From Bacillota bacterium (GTDB lineage: Bacteria; Bacillota; Clostridia; Oscillospirales; Acutalibacteraceae), in NCBI GenBank assembly GCA_023401495.1, contig JAEXDU010000209.1, positions 1 through 13,029 of the forward strand: a stretch of DNA of 13,029 nt. Reading direction: 5' to 3'. Shown one piece after another: positions 1 through 7,839 of the stretch. The notes under the pieces were generated by a model that was not told the DNA's origin, searched no databases, and saw only the letters and a program-made list of their open reading frames with translations. A program made the position numbers and the translations under genes. Within the stretch, counting starts at the first letter, position 1, and every line of letters begins with the position of its first letter.

Positions 1-1022
1 CCCCCGGCCTGCTGAATATTCACGACCACATCAGCCGCAAATCGCTGCGCTTCCCGGCACCCGGCAAAACCTTCGGCGAATGTGCGACCAAACTGATGAG
101 CAATGATCTGCCCTACCTGATTCTGCACAGCTATGTCAATATGCTGAGCTACCTGAAGGACGAGGGCATCACCTATGTGCGCGATCAGGGTCTGACCGGC
201 TACACCTGCATCAACCTGCGGCAGGCCATTGACGAGGGACTTGTCATGGGGCCGTATATCAGCAGCTGCGGCATGTCCATCAGCATCACCGGCGGGCACT
301 GTTACCGCCAGAGCATGGAGTGCGACGGTCCCGACGCCGTACGCCGCGCCGTGCGCATTCAGTGCAATAAGGGCGCCGACGTCATCAAATTCATGGGCAG
401 CGGCGGGCTGGAGCATTTTCCGCAGGAGGACCCGAGCATCCCGCAGTTCACGCTCGAAGAGCTCCGCGCCGGCGCCGACGCCGCGCACGATCTGGGCCGC
501 GACTGCGCGATCCACGCCTATTCCAACGAGGGTATCCGCCGCGCGGTACTTGCCGGGATCGATCATATTGAGCACGGCTGCATGATGACCGAAGACCTGA
601 TTGAAGAAATGGCCAAGCGCGGCACCCACCTGAACCCGACCATGACAGGCATCCGCGGCGCAGCCAAGGCAGGCCCCAACGCAAAATACTGGGATATGCT
701 GCAGGAGCGCGTCTTCAGCAAGCAGGAACAGGGCATGCGCTGGGCAAAGGCGGCCGGCATTCTCATCGGCGCGGGTACCGACACCGCCGGAACACTCCGT
801 GACGAGATCGCCATGATCGCCGACACACTCGGCGAGGACCCTGTAGAGGCGATCGGCCGCGCGACCGGCACAAACGCAATCATTGCCAAGCGCGACAACA
901 TGGGCCTTTTGGAGGTCGGGCGTCTCGCGAACATCGCGGCATTCGATGGCGACCTGACGAAGAGTCTGGACGGCCTCGCCCGCGTGGTGCAGACCTGGAA
1001 GGACGGAACCCCCTGCAAATAA
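1..1022 (+). CDS. Metal-dependent amidohydrolase (imidazolonepropionase/Xaa-Pro dipeptidase-like), 5' end outside window
   Basis: Partial gene: the reading frame is open from base 3, so the ATG at 96 is internal and roughly the first 50-60 residues are missing. The amidohydrolase-superfamily metal site is visible in order: HDH (bases 21-29) after a PGLLN lead-in, a candidate carboxylated lysine in VIKFMGSGG (387-389), histidine in IHAYSNEG (513-515), two histidines in DHIEHG (564-575), and the late aspartate in GTDTAG (780-782). This order matches the binuclear TIM-barrel hydrolases related to imidazolonepropionase and Xaa-Pro dipeptidases, which cleave amide bonds of cyclic amides, N-acyl amino acids or dipeptides. 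No membrane segment is seen in the visible part, so it is probably cytoplasmic. The next hydrolase starts 39 bases downstream on the same strand, and a peptide importer follows. The exact substrate cannot be read from the sequence. Confidence 0.88.
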   Translation, partial: PGLLNIHDHISRKSLRFPAPGKTFGECATKLMSNDLPYLILHSYVNMLSYLKDEGITYVRDQGLTGYTCINLRQAIDEGLVMGPYISSCGMSISITGGHCYRQSMECDGPDAVRRAVRIQCNKGADVIKFMGSGGLEHFPQEDPSIPQFTLEELRAGADAAHDLGRDCAIHAYSNEGIRRAVLAGIDHIEHGCMMTEDLIEEMAKRGTHLNPTMTGIRGAAKAGPNAKYWDMLQERVFSKQEQGMRWAKAAGILIGAGTDTAGTLRDEIAMIADTLGEDPVEAIGRATGTNAIIAKRDNMGLLEVGRLANIAAFDGDLTKSLDGLARVVQTWKDGTPCK

Positions 1023-1061
1023 CAGTACCATTCACAATGCCGAGAGGATGAAGCAACAGCA

Positions 1062-2213
1062 ATGATGCGGGAAGATCTGATCAAACGGGCCGAACAGCGG
1101 GTTGACGAGCTGGCCCCGGAAATACTTTCAGTCAGCCATACTATTTTTGAAAATCCCGAACTGGCGTTTCAGGAATTCCAGTCCGCGGAGCTTTTGGAAA
1201 GCACCGTAAAGGCGCATGGCTTTACGGCAGTCCGCGGAACCGAAGAGCTGCAAACGGCCATCCGCGCGGAGCACAAGCCGCGGAGCGACGCTTTGAACAT
1301 TGGATTCATCTCAGAATTCGACGCCCTGCCGAACGGCCATGCGTGCGGACACAACCTGATCGCAGCCTCCGGCGTTTGGGCGGCCGTCGTGTTCGACGAG
1401 CTGGCGCGCCAATGCGATCTGCCCGCCAACAGCATCTTCCTCGGCACCCCCGCGGAAGAAGGAGGGGGCGGCAAAATCAAGATGCTCGACGCCGGGATGT
1501 TCGACGGCATCGATTACGCCATGATGATCCACCCCTGTGACTCCACTATGGTGGAGGACTGGTCGCTGGCCGGGCAGACAATCACCTTCCGCTTTCACGG
1601 GCGCAGCGCGCACTGTGCCGCCAGCCCGTGGCTCGGCGCAAACGCGCTGGCCGCCGCGACGGAAACGGTGAACATGGTCAACGCCTGGCGCAGCCAGTTC
1701 CGCGATTACAGCCGGGTTTTCCCCAATATTACGCATGGCGGAGAAGCCACCAACGTGATACCGGACTTCGCCGAACTGAAGTATAACGTACGCAGCGACG
1801 ACGTCACGTATCATCAGGAGCTGGTCGCCATTGTGCAAAACTGCGCCGAGTGCGCTGCAAAAGCGTTTGGCGTGACGGTGGAAAGCGAAAAAACCTTTGC
1901 CTACGAGCCGGTTTGCAACGACAAAACGCTGGAAAAGCACATGGCGGCCGCATTTACGCACCTGGGTGAAACCGTCATCCCGCGCTACCGCGACCACGGA
2001 ATCGGCAGTACGGATATGGGCAACGTCACCCAGCGTCTGCCGGCGATTCATGGGCATCTGTTCCTAGCAAAGGAAAACACGCATACCACCGCATTTCGGG
2101 AGGCCGCGGGCGGCGCGCCGGGGGATACATATGTGGTCAAGGCAGTCAAGGCCATGGTGCTCACCGCGATCGGTCTGATCACCGACCAGCAGGTTCTGAA
2201 CAGTATGCAGTAG
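1062..2213 (+). CDS. M20-family amidohydrolase / metallopeptidase (AbgB/ACY1L2-like)
   Basis: A 383-residue protein of the M20 zinc peptidase/aminoacylase family, close to the p-aminobenzoyl-glutamate hydrolase and ACY1L2-type amidohydrolases. These remove acyl or amide groups from N-acylated amino acids or dipeptides. Metal and catalytic motifs visible: GHACGHN (His97), PAEEGGGGK (Glu132/Glu133, general base plus metal ligand), MMIHP (His157) and a late NTHTTAF (His341). The dimerisation (lid) domain lies between, with GRSAHCAASPWLGANAL near its start. No signal peptide is seen, so it should act in the cytoplasm. The start at 1062 follows a weak GAGG element (1044-1047) with long spacing; an ATG at 1048 runs into a stop after five codons. 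It is probably co-transcribed with the preceding amidohydrolase. Family assignment is firm; the substrate is unknown. Confidence 0.9.
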   Translation: MMREDLIKRAEQRVDELAPEILSVSHTIFENPELAFQEFQSAELLESTVKAHGFTAVRGTEELQTAIRAEHKPRSDALNIGFISEFDALPNGHACGHNLIAASGVWAAVVFDELARQCDLPANSIFLGTPAEEGGGGKIKMLDAGMFDGIDYAMMIHPCDSTMVEDWSLAGQTITFRFHGRSAHCAASPWLGANALAAATETVNMVNAWRSQFRDYSRVFPNITHGGEATNVIPDFAELKYNVRSDDVTYHQELVAIVQNCAECAAKAFGVTVESEKTFAYEPVCNDKTLEKHMAAAFTHLGETVIPRYRDHGIGSTDMGNVTQRLPAIHGHLFLAKENTHTTAFREAAGGAPGDTYVVKAVKAMVLTAIGLITDQQVLNSMQ

Positions 2214-2284
2214 CCCCGAAATACCCCATCCATCCTGTTTGCCGACGCTGTGCGGCAGCATGTGATATGAGCAAGAAAAGAAAA

Positions 2285-2290
2285 AGGAGA
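2285..2290 (+). promoter_or_regulatory. Ribosome binding site that sets the start of the binding lipoprotein
   Basis: AGGAGA lies 6 bases before the ATG at 2297. The upstream in-frame ATG at 2267 has no comparable site and would put a highly basic stretch (MSKKRKRRNV) before the signal peptide, so 2297 is preferred. Confidence 0.8.
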
Positions 2291-2296
2291 AATGTT

Positions 2297-3844
2297 ATGA
2301 AACGGATTTTAGCGATGCTTTTGACCTTTGCGATGCTCCTTGGCACCACCGCCTGCGGCAGCTCTTCCGCCGCAAGCGGTGCGTCCGGCGCGGCAGCCGC
2401 ATCGGAATCCAGCAAAGGAAAAACAGATCTGGTCATTGCGACGGCCGCCGAAGCGGTCACACTCGATCCCCAGGACGGCTGGGACGGCAACTCCCTGTAC
2501 ATTATGCGCCAGCTGTACAACGGCCTTGTCAAGCTGAACGACAAAATGGAAATCGTGGGCGATCTGGCGGAAAGCTGGGAATTCACCTCCGATACCTCGG
2601 TCACCTTCAAGCTCAAGCACGGCGTGAAGTTCCACAACGGCGATGAAATGAAGGCCAGCGACGTCGTCTACAGCATTGAACGCGCCCAGAAGAGTGCAAA
2701 GGTAAAGACCTTTACCGCCAACATTGCCTCTGTGACGGCGGACGACGACTATACCGTCACCATCAAGACGAGCATTGCCTATGCCCCGCTGATGTCCAAC
2801 CTGTGTCACACCGCCAACTCCATTGTAAGCCAGAAGGCGGCGGAAGCAGCGGGCGATAAGTTTTCCGCTTCCCCGGTCGGCACCGGCCCGTTCAAGTTTG
2901 TAAAATGGGATTCCGGCGACAAGATCGTTCTGGAGAAAAACGCGGATTATTTCGCCGGAACGGTAAAGCCCACCTCCCTCACCTTTAAGCTGATGAGCGA
3001 GGGTTCGGCCCGCACCATCGCGCTGGAAACCGGCGAGGTTGACCTGAACCTGACCGTGGCGGCCTCCGACGCGAAGAGAATCAGCGAGGAAGACAGCGTA
3101 AAGCTGGTTACGAGCATGAGCCCCAAGATCGAATATGTTTCCATGAATCAGAAAGAAAAGCCCTTTGACAACGCGCTCGTCCGTCAGGCCATCAACTACG
3201 CGATCGACCGCAAATCGCTCAATACAGTCGCAACCGCCGGCTACGGCGAGGTAACCGATTCCGTGATGAACAAGCAGATCAACGGTTACACCGACGACGT
3301 CGCCCATTATGACTACAACCCGGAAAAGGCGAAAGAGCTGCTCAAGCAGGCCGGATACGAAAACGGCTTTGAAACGACCATCCTGGTTTCCGGCGATACC
3401 CGCAATACGGAAGCTCAGCTGATTCAGGCGAATCTGGCCGAGGTGGGAATCAACGTTACCATCAACACGGCGGAGTCCACCGCGATGCTCGAGCAGATCA
3501 ACAACGGCGGCTACAAGATGTTTATCATGAGCTACAACAACACCACCGGCGACCCCGACACCAGCCTGTACATGCTCTTTAACTCCAAGGTACCCGCTTC
3601 CTCGGGCAACCGTTCGTTTACCAATATTCCCGAAGTGGACCAGAAGCTGGAAGCTGCCCGTGTGGAAACAAACGCCGACGCCAGAATGAAAATTTACGCG
3701 GAGCTGCAGAAAACGCTGACCGAGCAGGCTGTCTGGGTTCCCCTGTACTGCGTGCCGAACCTTGTCGGCATCCGCGGCGATCTTTCGGGTTACACTCCGC
3801 ACCCCCTGGGCAACGACGTATTTGATCAGCTTTCCTATGAGTAA
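2297..3844 (+). CDS. Peptide ABC transporter substrate-binding lipoprotein (DppA/OppA, SBP family 5)
   Basis: A 515-residue extracytoplasmic solute-binding protein that captures the imported substrate and hands it to the permeases encoded next. Residues 1-20 form a lipoprotein signal: MKR, a hydrophobic core, then a Thr-Thr-Ala-Cys lipobox with Cys20 as the predicted lipid anchor. The -3 residue is Thr rather than the usual Leu. A Ser/Ala/Gly-rich linker (about 21-40) tethers the mature protein. Family 5 landmarks follow, notably LAESWEF...FKLKHGVKFHNGDEMKASDVVYSIERA around residues 90-131, and a C-terminal domain with RQAINYAIDR and the late VPLY. Length is normal for the family. Members bind di- or oligopeptides, nickel, glutathione or other small peptides; sequence alone does not say which. 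An 83-base gap separates it from the M20 gene. Confidence 0.92.
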   Translation: MKRILAMLLTFAMLLGTTACGSSSAASGASGAAAASESSKGKTDLVIATAAEAVTLDPQDGWDGNSLYIMRQLYNGLVKLNDKMEIVGDLAESWEFTSDTSVTFKLKHGVKFHNGDEMKASDVVYSIERAQKSAKVKTFTANIASVTADDDYTVTIKTSIAYAPLMSNLCHTANSIVSQKAAEAAGDKFSASPVGTGPFKFVKWDSGDKIVLEKNADYFAGTVKPTSLTFKLMSEGSARTIALETGEVDLNLTVAASDAKRISEEDSVKLVTSMSPKIEYVSMNQKEKPFDNALVRQAINYAIDRKSLNTVATAGYGEVTDSVMNKQINGYTDDVAHYDYNPEKAKELLKQAGYENGFETTILVSGDTRNTEAQLIQANLAEVGINVTINTAESTAMLEQINNGGYKMFIMSYNNTTGDPDTSLYMLFNSKVPASSGNRSFTNIPEVDQKLEAARVETNADARMKIYAELQKTLTEQAVWVPLYCVPNLVGIRGDLSGYTPHPLGNDVFDQLSYE

Positions 3845-3893
3845 GGGCTTTCCCCCTGAGAAGTCCTGTTCGAAATAGCAAGAGTCCGAGTGG

Positions 3894-3926
3894 GGCGCTG
3901 CTGCAAGTCCTCTTGCCGGCAGCGCC
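3894..3926 (+). other. Strong hairpin between binding-protein gene and permease genes
   Basis: GGCGCTGC (3894-3901) pairs perfectly with GCAGCGCC (3919-3926), and inside it GCAAG (3903-3907) pairs with CTTGC (3912-3916) around a TCCT loop. No T-tract follows, so it is unlikely to be an intrinsic terminator. It sits in the 168-base gap after the lipoprotein gene. A hairpin here commonly protects the 3' end of a processed binding-protein mRNA and allows more of it than of the permeases; that role is inferred. Confidence 0.6.
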
Positions 3927-4012
3927 TGCTTGGGAATCGGGCGCTGTGCGGTGATAGAGCCAATCCGCATCAGTACACACCTGTGGATTCAAAACAAAAG
4001 TGAGGGAGTGCC

Positions 4013-4939
4013 GTGCATAAGTATATCTTCAAGCGCATCCTGATGATGATTCCCGTTGTCATCGGCGTATCGCTTTTGGTTTTTATGGTTTTAAAGATGA
4101 CGCCGGGTGACCCCGCGCGTGTTGTGGCCGGGTCGGAAGCGGACGAAGCGACCGTCGCGCAGATCCGGGAGGAGCTGGGGCTGAACAAGCCGGTATTGCA
4201 GCAGTATGTGGATTACATGGCCGGCATGCTGCACGGCGATATGGGCAACAGCTACACCACCGGCAAACCGGTATTTTCAGAAATTCTCTCCCGCATGCCC
4301 ACCACCTTTACCCTGGCGTTTGCCGGTGTTCTGGTGGCCGTGCTGATCGGGATTCCGCTGGGGATCATCTCGGCGACAAAGCAGTATTCCATACTGGACA
4401 ACATCAGCACCCTTCTGGCTTTGACCGGCGTTGCCATGCCGAACTTCTGGCTGGGTCTGATGCTGATTCTGGTGTTCGCGCTGCAGCTTGGCTGGCTGCC
4501 CAGCGGCGGCGTCACCTCGTGGCAGGGCTACATTCTGCCCGCCGTCACTTTGGGCGTGGGCGCAACGGCAAACTTTATGCGCACCACGCGCTCGAGTATG
4601 CTGGAGGTCATCCGGCAGGATTACATCCGCACCGTGCGCGCCAAGGGCGCGAATGAAAAGCGGGTGATTCTGCGCCATGCCCTGCGAAACGCGCTGATTC
4701 CCGTCATCACGGTGATCGGCCTGCAGATCGGCACGCTGCTGGGCGGCGCGGTGGTCAACGAAACCGTATTTTCGCTGCCGGGCGTCGGCATGCTGATGAT
4801 CAATTCCATCAATAAAAAGGATGAGCCGGTTGTTCTGGGGTGTCTGATCACCTTTGCCGTCGTGTTCAGTCTGGTGAATTTGTTCGTTGATATTCTGTAC
4901 GCATACATCGATCCCCGGATCAAATCCCAGTACCGCTGA
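4013..4939 (+). CDS. Peptide ABC transporter permease, DppB/OppB type
   Basis: A 308-residue integral membrane subunit, one half of the transmembrane channel. It has the DppB layout: a first membrane helix within residues 8-28 (IPVVIGVSLLVFMVLKMTPGDP), a long extracytoplasmic loop carrying GDMGNSY, then five more hydrophobic segments. The EAA-type coupling loop is RAKGANEKRVILRHALRNALIP, followed by ETVFSLPGVGML and a short C-terminal tail ending DPRIKSQYR. WLPSGG, typical of this subfamily, is also present. The start is a GTG at 4013 preceded by GAGGGAG (4002-4008). It lies 14 bases upstream of the DppC-type gene and should form a heterodimer with it. The substrate is set by the lipoprotein and pore and cannot be read here. 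Confidence 0.93.
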   Translation: MHKYIFKRILMMIPVVIGVSLLVFMVLKMTPGDPARVVAGSEADEATVAQIREELGLNKPVLQQYVDYMAGMLHGDMGNSYTTGKPVFSEILSRMPTTFTLAFAGVLVAVLIGIPLGIISATKQYSILDNISTLLALTGVAMPNFWLGLMLILVFALQLGWLPSGGVTSWQGYILPAVTLGVGATANFMRTTRSSMLEVIRQDYIRTVRAKGANEKRVILRHALRNALIPVITVIGLQIGTLLGGAVVNETVFSLPGVGMLMINSINKKDEPVVLGCLITFAVVFSLVNLFVDILYAYIDPRIKSQYR

Positions 4940-4953
4940 AAGGAGGGCTAAGT

Positions 4954-5856
4954 ATGAAAGATTCCACTGCCGCGGTAGCTGCCGGAAAAGAGCAGTCCAA
5001 AAAGCGCAAGCGCAGCCAGATGACGGAAATCTGGCGCAGAATGCGCCGCAACAGGCTGGCGATGTTCGGCCTTGTCATTGTTTTGATTCTGATCATTGTC
5101 GCCATTTTCGCAAACCAAATTGCCGATTACAACACCGTGGCCATTAAGCAAAATGTCGTTGAGCGCCTGCAGGGGCCCAGCGCCGAGCATTGGGCCGGAA
5201 CCGATGAATTCGGCCGCGACATCTTCGCCCGCCTGGTGCACGGTGCCCGAATCAGCCTTCTGGTCGGCGTGGTCGCCGTTTGCATCGCGCTGATCACGGG
5301 CGGAATCCTCGGGGCAATCGCCGGTTATTTCGGCGGCACGGTTGACAACGTCATCATGCGCATTATGGATATTTTCCTGTCGATCCCGATTCTGCTGCTG
5401 GCCATTATGATTGTGGCCGCACTGGGCTCGAGCATGCTAAACCTGATGATCGCCATCGGCCTTGCCAGCATGCCCACCTTCGCCCGGATCGTGCGCGCCT
5501 CTGTTCTGAGCGTGAAGGATCAGGAATTTGTGGAGGCCGCAAGAGCGATCGGCGCAAAGCACAACCACATCATTCTCCGCCATATTATGCCGAACTGTCT
5601 TTCCCCCATCATTGTTCAGGCAACGCTGCGCGTGGCGACCGCGATTCTTTCCACCGCTTCGCTGAGCTTTATTTCGCTCGGCATTCAGGCCCCCGCCCCC
5701 GAATGGGGGGCCATGCTGGCCAGCGGACGCGCCTACATCCGCGACGCGCCTCACATCGTCATCATCCCCGGCCTTCTGATCATGATCACGATCCTGTCGC
5801 TGAACCTTCTGGGCGACGGCCTGCGTGATGCACTGGATCCGAAGCTCAAACGTTAA
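4954..5856 (+). CDS. Peptide ABC transporter permease, DppC/OppC type
   Basis: A 300-residue second channel subunit. The N-terminus has a basic cytoplasmic segment (KKRKRSQ, then WRRMRRNRLAMFGL), which is the characteristic OppC N-terminal element, before the first membrane helix (about 35-52). GTDEFGRDIFARLVHGARISLLVG precedes the BPD transmembrane domain with about five further helices. The coupling loop is EAARAIGAKHNHIILRHIMPN, which should dock on the ATPases encoded next. The C-terminus NLLGDGLRDALDPKLKR is typical. The start is well supported by AGGAGGG (4941-4947) 6 bases before the ATG. Spacing is tight: 14 bases after dppB-like and 12 bases before the first ATPase gene. Confidence 0.94.
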   Translation: MKDSTAAVAAGKEQSKKRKRSQMTEIWRRMRRNRLAMFGLVIVLILIIVAIFANQIADYNTVAIKQNVVERLQGPSAEHWAGTDEFGRDIFARLVHGARISLLVGVVAVCIALITGGILGAIAGYFGGTVDNVIMRIMDIFLSIPILLLAIMIVAALGSSMLNLMIAIGLASMPTFARIVRASVLSVKDQEFVEAARAIGAKHNHIILRHIMPNCLSPIIVQATLRVATAILSTASLSFISLGIQAPAPEWGAMLASGRAYIRDAPHIVIIPGLLIMITILSLNLLGDGLRDALDPKLKR

Positions 5857-5868
5857 AGAGGTATTGCC

Positions 5869-6846
5869 ATGAACAATCAAAACCGATTACTGGACATTCA
5901 GAATCTGAGCGTTGAGTTCCGCACGGACGACGGTGTCGTAAAGGCAGTCAATGACATGAGCCTGCAGATCGAGCGCGGCAAAACGCTTGGCCTGGTCGGC
6001 GAAACCGGCGCCGGAAAAACAACGACCGCGCTTTCCATCCTGCGCCTGATTCCGGACCCGCCCGGCGTGATTACCGGCGGAAACATCACGCTTGACGGAG
6101 AGGACATTCTCGCCGCAAGCAAACACCAGCTAGAGAAAATGCGCGGCAGCCTTGTCAGCATGATCTTTCAGGACCCCATGACCAGCCTAAACCCCGTGCT
6201 GCCGGTGGGCGAACAGATTGCAGAGGTTTATATTCTTCATGAGCGCATCAACAAGCAGGAGGCCGCGAAAAAAGCGGGCGAAATGCTCGAGCTGGTCGGC
6301 ATTCCCGCTTCGCGCGGGCGCGATTACCCCCATCAGTTTTCGGGCGGAATGAAGCAGCGCGTCGTGATTGCAATGGCGCTGGCCTGCAACCCGAAGCTGT
6401 TGATTGCGGACGAACCCACCACGGCGCTGGATGTGACCATTCAGGCCCAGGTGTTAAAGCTGATGAAGGAACTGAAGTCAAAATACGACATGTCGATGCT
6501 GATGATCACGCATGACCTGGGTATCGTGGCCGAGGTATGCGACGAGGTTTCCGTCATGTATGCCGGCCGGGTGGTAGAGCACGGCACGCTGGAGGATATT
6601 TACGAGCATACGGCGCACCCCTATACGGAAGGGTTGTTTCATTCGATCCCGAATATCGACGCCCGTGCTCACCGGTTGATCCCGATCCCCGGCCTGATGC
6701 CCGACCCGACCGATCTGCCGCCCGGGTGTCCCTTTGCCCCTCGCTGCAGCTACGCGGTAGAGGAATGCAGTAAAGCGCTGCCCGCCAGAATACAGCTGAG
6801 CGACACGCATTCTGTTTCGTGCATTCTGCGCCAAAAGGAGGAATAA
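5869..6846 (+). CDS. Peptide ABC transporter ATPase, DppD/OppD type
   Basis: A 325-residue nucleotide-binding subunit powering import. Visible motifs: Walker A GETGAGKTT (44-52), Q-loop in FQDPMTSLNPV, signature FSGGMKQRV (157-165), Walker B LLIADEPTTALD (Asp181/Glu182) and the H-loop histidine in THDLGI. The signature Ser158 is intact, unlike in the partner ATPase downstream. The C-terminal Opp/Dpp extension carries PPGCPFAPRCSYAVEEC with Cys287, Cys293, Cys300 and Cys318. This four-cysteine arrangement is one reported, as I recall, to hold a 4Fe-4S cluster in some DppD proteins. RBS AAGAGG (5856-5861) is 7 bases from the ATG. The next gene begins 3 bases after its stop, implying coupled translation and equal subunit amounts. 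Confidence 0.94.
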   Translation: MNNQNRLLDIQNLSVEFRTDDGVVKAVNDMSLQIERGKTLGLVGETGAGKTTTALSILRLIPDPPGVITGGNITLDGEDILAASKHQLEKMRGSLVSMIFQDPMTSLNPVLPVGEQIAEVYILHERINKQEAAKKAGEMLELVGIPASRGRDYPHQFSGGMKQRVVIAMALACNPKLLIADEPTTALDVTIQAQVLKLMKELKSKYDMSMLMITHDLGIVAEVCDEVSVMYAGRVVEHGTLEDIYEHTAHPYTEGLFHSIPNIDARAHRLIPIPGLMPDPTDLPPGCPFAPRCSYAVEECSKALPARIQLSDTHSVSCILRQKEE

Positions 6847-6849
6847 AGC

Positions 6850-7809
6850 ATGGCAGAAGAACATCCGATTCTTGAGGTGCGCAACCTGAAGAAATACTTT
6901 AAAACTCCCAAGGGAATGCTACATGCGGTGGACGATGTCTCTTTCAGCATCCAGCGCGGGAAAACGCTCGGCATTGTGGGCGAAAGCGGCTGCGGAAAAT
7001 CCACCACCGGGCGCACCATTCTGCGGCTGCTCGAACCCACCTCCGGCGAGGTGCTCTTTGAGGGCCGAGACATACTGGGGCTGGGCAAAGACGAAATGCG
7101 CCAGATGCGCCAGAAGATGCAGATCATCTTTCAGGACCCCTACTCCTCGCTGAACCCGCGCATGACGATCAGCGATATCATCGCAGAACCGCTCCGGCTG
7201 CACAAGCTCTGTTCCGGCTCGGCAGACTGTGAGAAGCAAGTGGAGCGCATTATGGAAACCGTCGGTCTGGCGGAACGCCTGATCAACAGCTATCCGCATG
7301 AGTTAGACGGCGGCCGCCGGCAGCGTGTCGGCATTGCCCGCGCGCTCGTGCTGCAGCCAAGCTTCATCGTCTGCGACGAGCCGGTTTCGGCACTGGATGT
7401 TTCCATTCAGGCGCAGATTCTGAACCTGATGCAGGATTTGCAGGAGCAGCTGCACCTGACGTATATTTTCATCACCCACAACCTTTCGGTCGTCAACCAC
7501 CTAGCAGATGAAATTGCGGTGATGTATCTGGGCCAGGTAGTGGAAAAAGCGCCTGCGGTCGAGCTGTTCGAGCATCCGCAGCATCCTTACACCAAAGCGC
7601 TGCTGTCGGCCATCCCGGTGCCGAGCCTGAAAAAGCGTACCGAAATGCAGCCGCTGACAGGGGAAATCTCTTCCCCCATCAACCCACCGCAGACATGCCG
7701 CTTTGCCCCCCGCTGCCCCCATGCCTGTGACCGCTGCGCCGAAGGTGTACCGGAACTCAGACATTTGGGCGGCGAACATTACGTGGCCTGCTGTTTATGC
7801 CAGCAGTGA
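6850..7809 (+). CDS. Peptide ABC transporter ATPase, DppF/OppF type, with LDGGR signature
   Basis: A 319-residue second nucleotide-binding subunit. Walker A is GESGCGKST (44-52), the Q-loop region is FQDPYSSLNPR, Walker B is FIVCDEPVSALD (Asp176/Glu177) and the H-loop is ITHNLS. The ABC signature reads LDGGR (152-156), with Asp153 where the canonical LSGGQ has serine. A similar ELDGGR form occurs, from memory, in other OppF/DppF proteins, so it is a subfamily trait rather than damage, but it implies unequal ATP sites in the DppD-DppF dimer. The C-terminal tail has seven cysteines in its last 37 residues (283, 289, 293, 296, 314, 315, 317), more than the usual four. RBS AAGGAGGA (6835-6842) lies within the 3' end of the preceding gene. 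The desulfidase gene follows 30 bases later. Confidence 0.93.
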   Translation: MAEEHPILEVRNLKKYFKTPKGMLHAVDDVSFSIQRGKTLGIVGESGCGKSTTGRTILRLLEPTSGEVLFEGRDILGLGKDEMRQMRQKMQIIFQDPYSSLNPRMTISDIIAEPLRLHKLCSGSADCEKQVERIMETVGLAERLINSYPHELDGGRRQRVGIARALVLQPSFIVCDEPVSALDVSIQAQILNLMQDLQEQLHLTYIFITHNLSVVNHLADEIAVMYLGQVVEKAPAVELFEHPQHPYTKALLSAIPVPSLKKRTEMQPLTGEISSPINPPQTCRFAPRCPHACDRCAEGVPELRHLGGEHYVACCLCQQ

Positions 7810-7839
7810 CCCGTGCACCACTGGAAAAGAGGGATGCAT

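Noticed and set aside
1311..2057. A 248-codon open frame on the minus strand across the M20 gene
   Set aside because: The His/Arg/Gly-rich translation has no family resemblance, and the opposite strand encodes a clear M20 hydrolase.
2267..2296. An upstream in-frame ATG for the binding lipoprotein
   Set aside because: It would add a highly basic stretch before a complete lipoprotein signal, and the strong ribosome site is correctly spaced only for 2297.
2309..3970. A 553-codon open frame on the minus strand across the binding-protein gene
   Set aside because: It is a mirror of the G+C-rich lipoprotein gene. It has no ribosome site, no recognisable domain and low-complexity Gly/Arg/Val content. 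The plus-strand gene is unmistakable.
3930..3980. A GGGAATCGG...CAATCCGC stretch resembling cobalamin-riboswitch words
   Set aside because: The full conserved order and the CCCC-C-ACTG end are absent, and the gene context is peptide import.
7813..7839. An in-frame GTG start for the desulfidase
   Set aside because: There is no ribosome site before it, and the AGAGGG site sits inside this extension, correctly spaced for the ATG at 7840.
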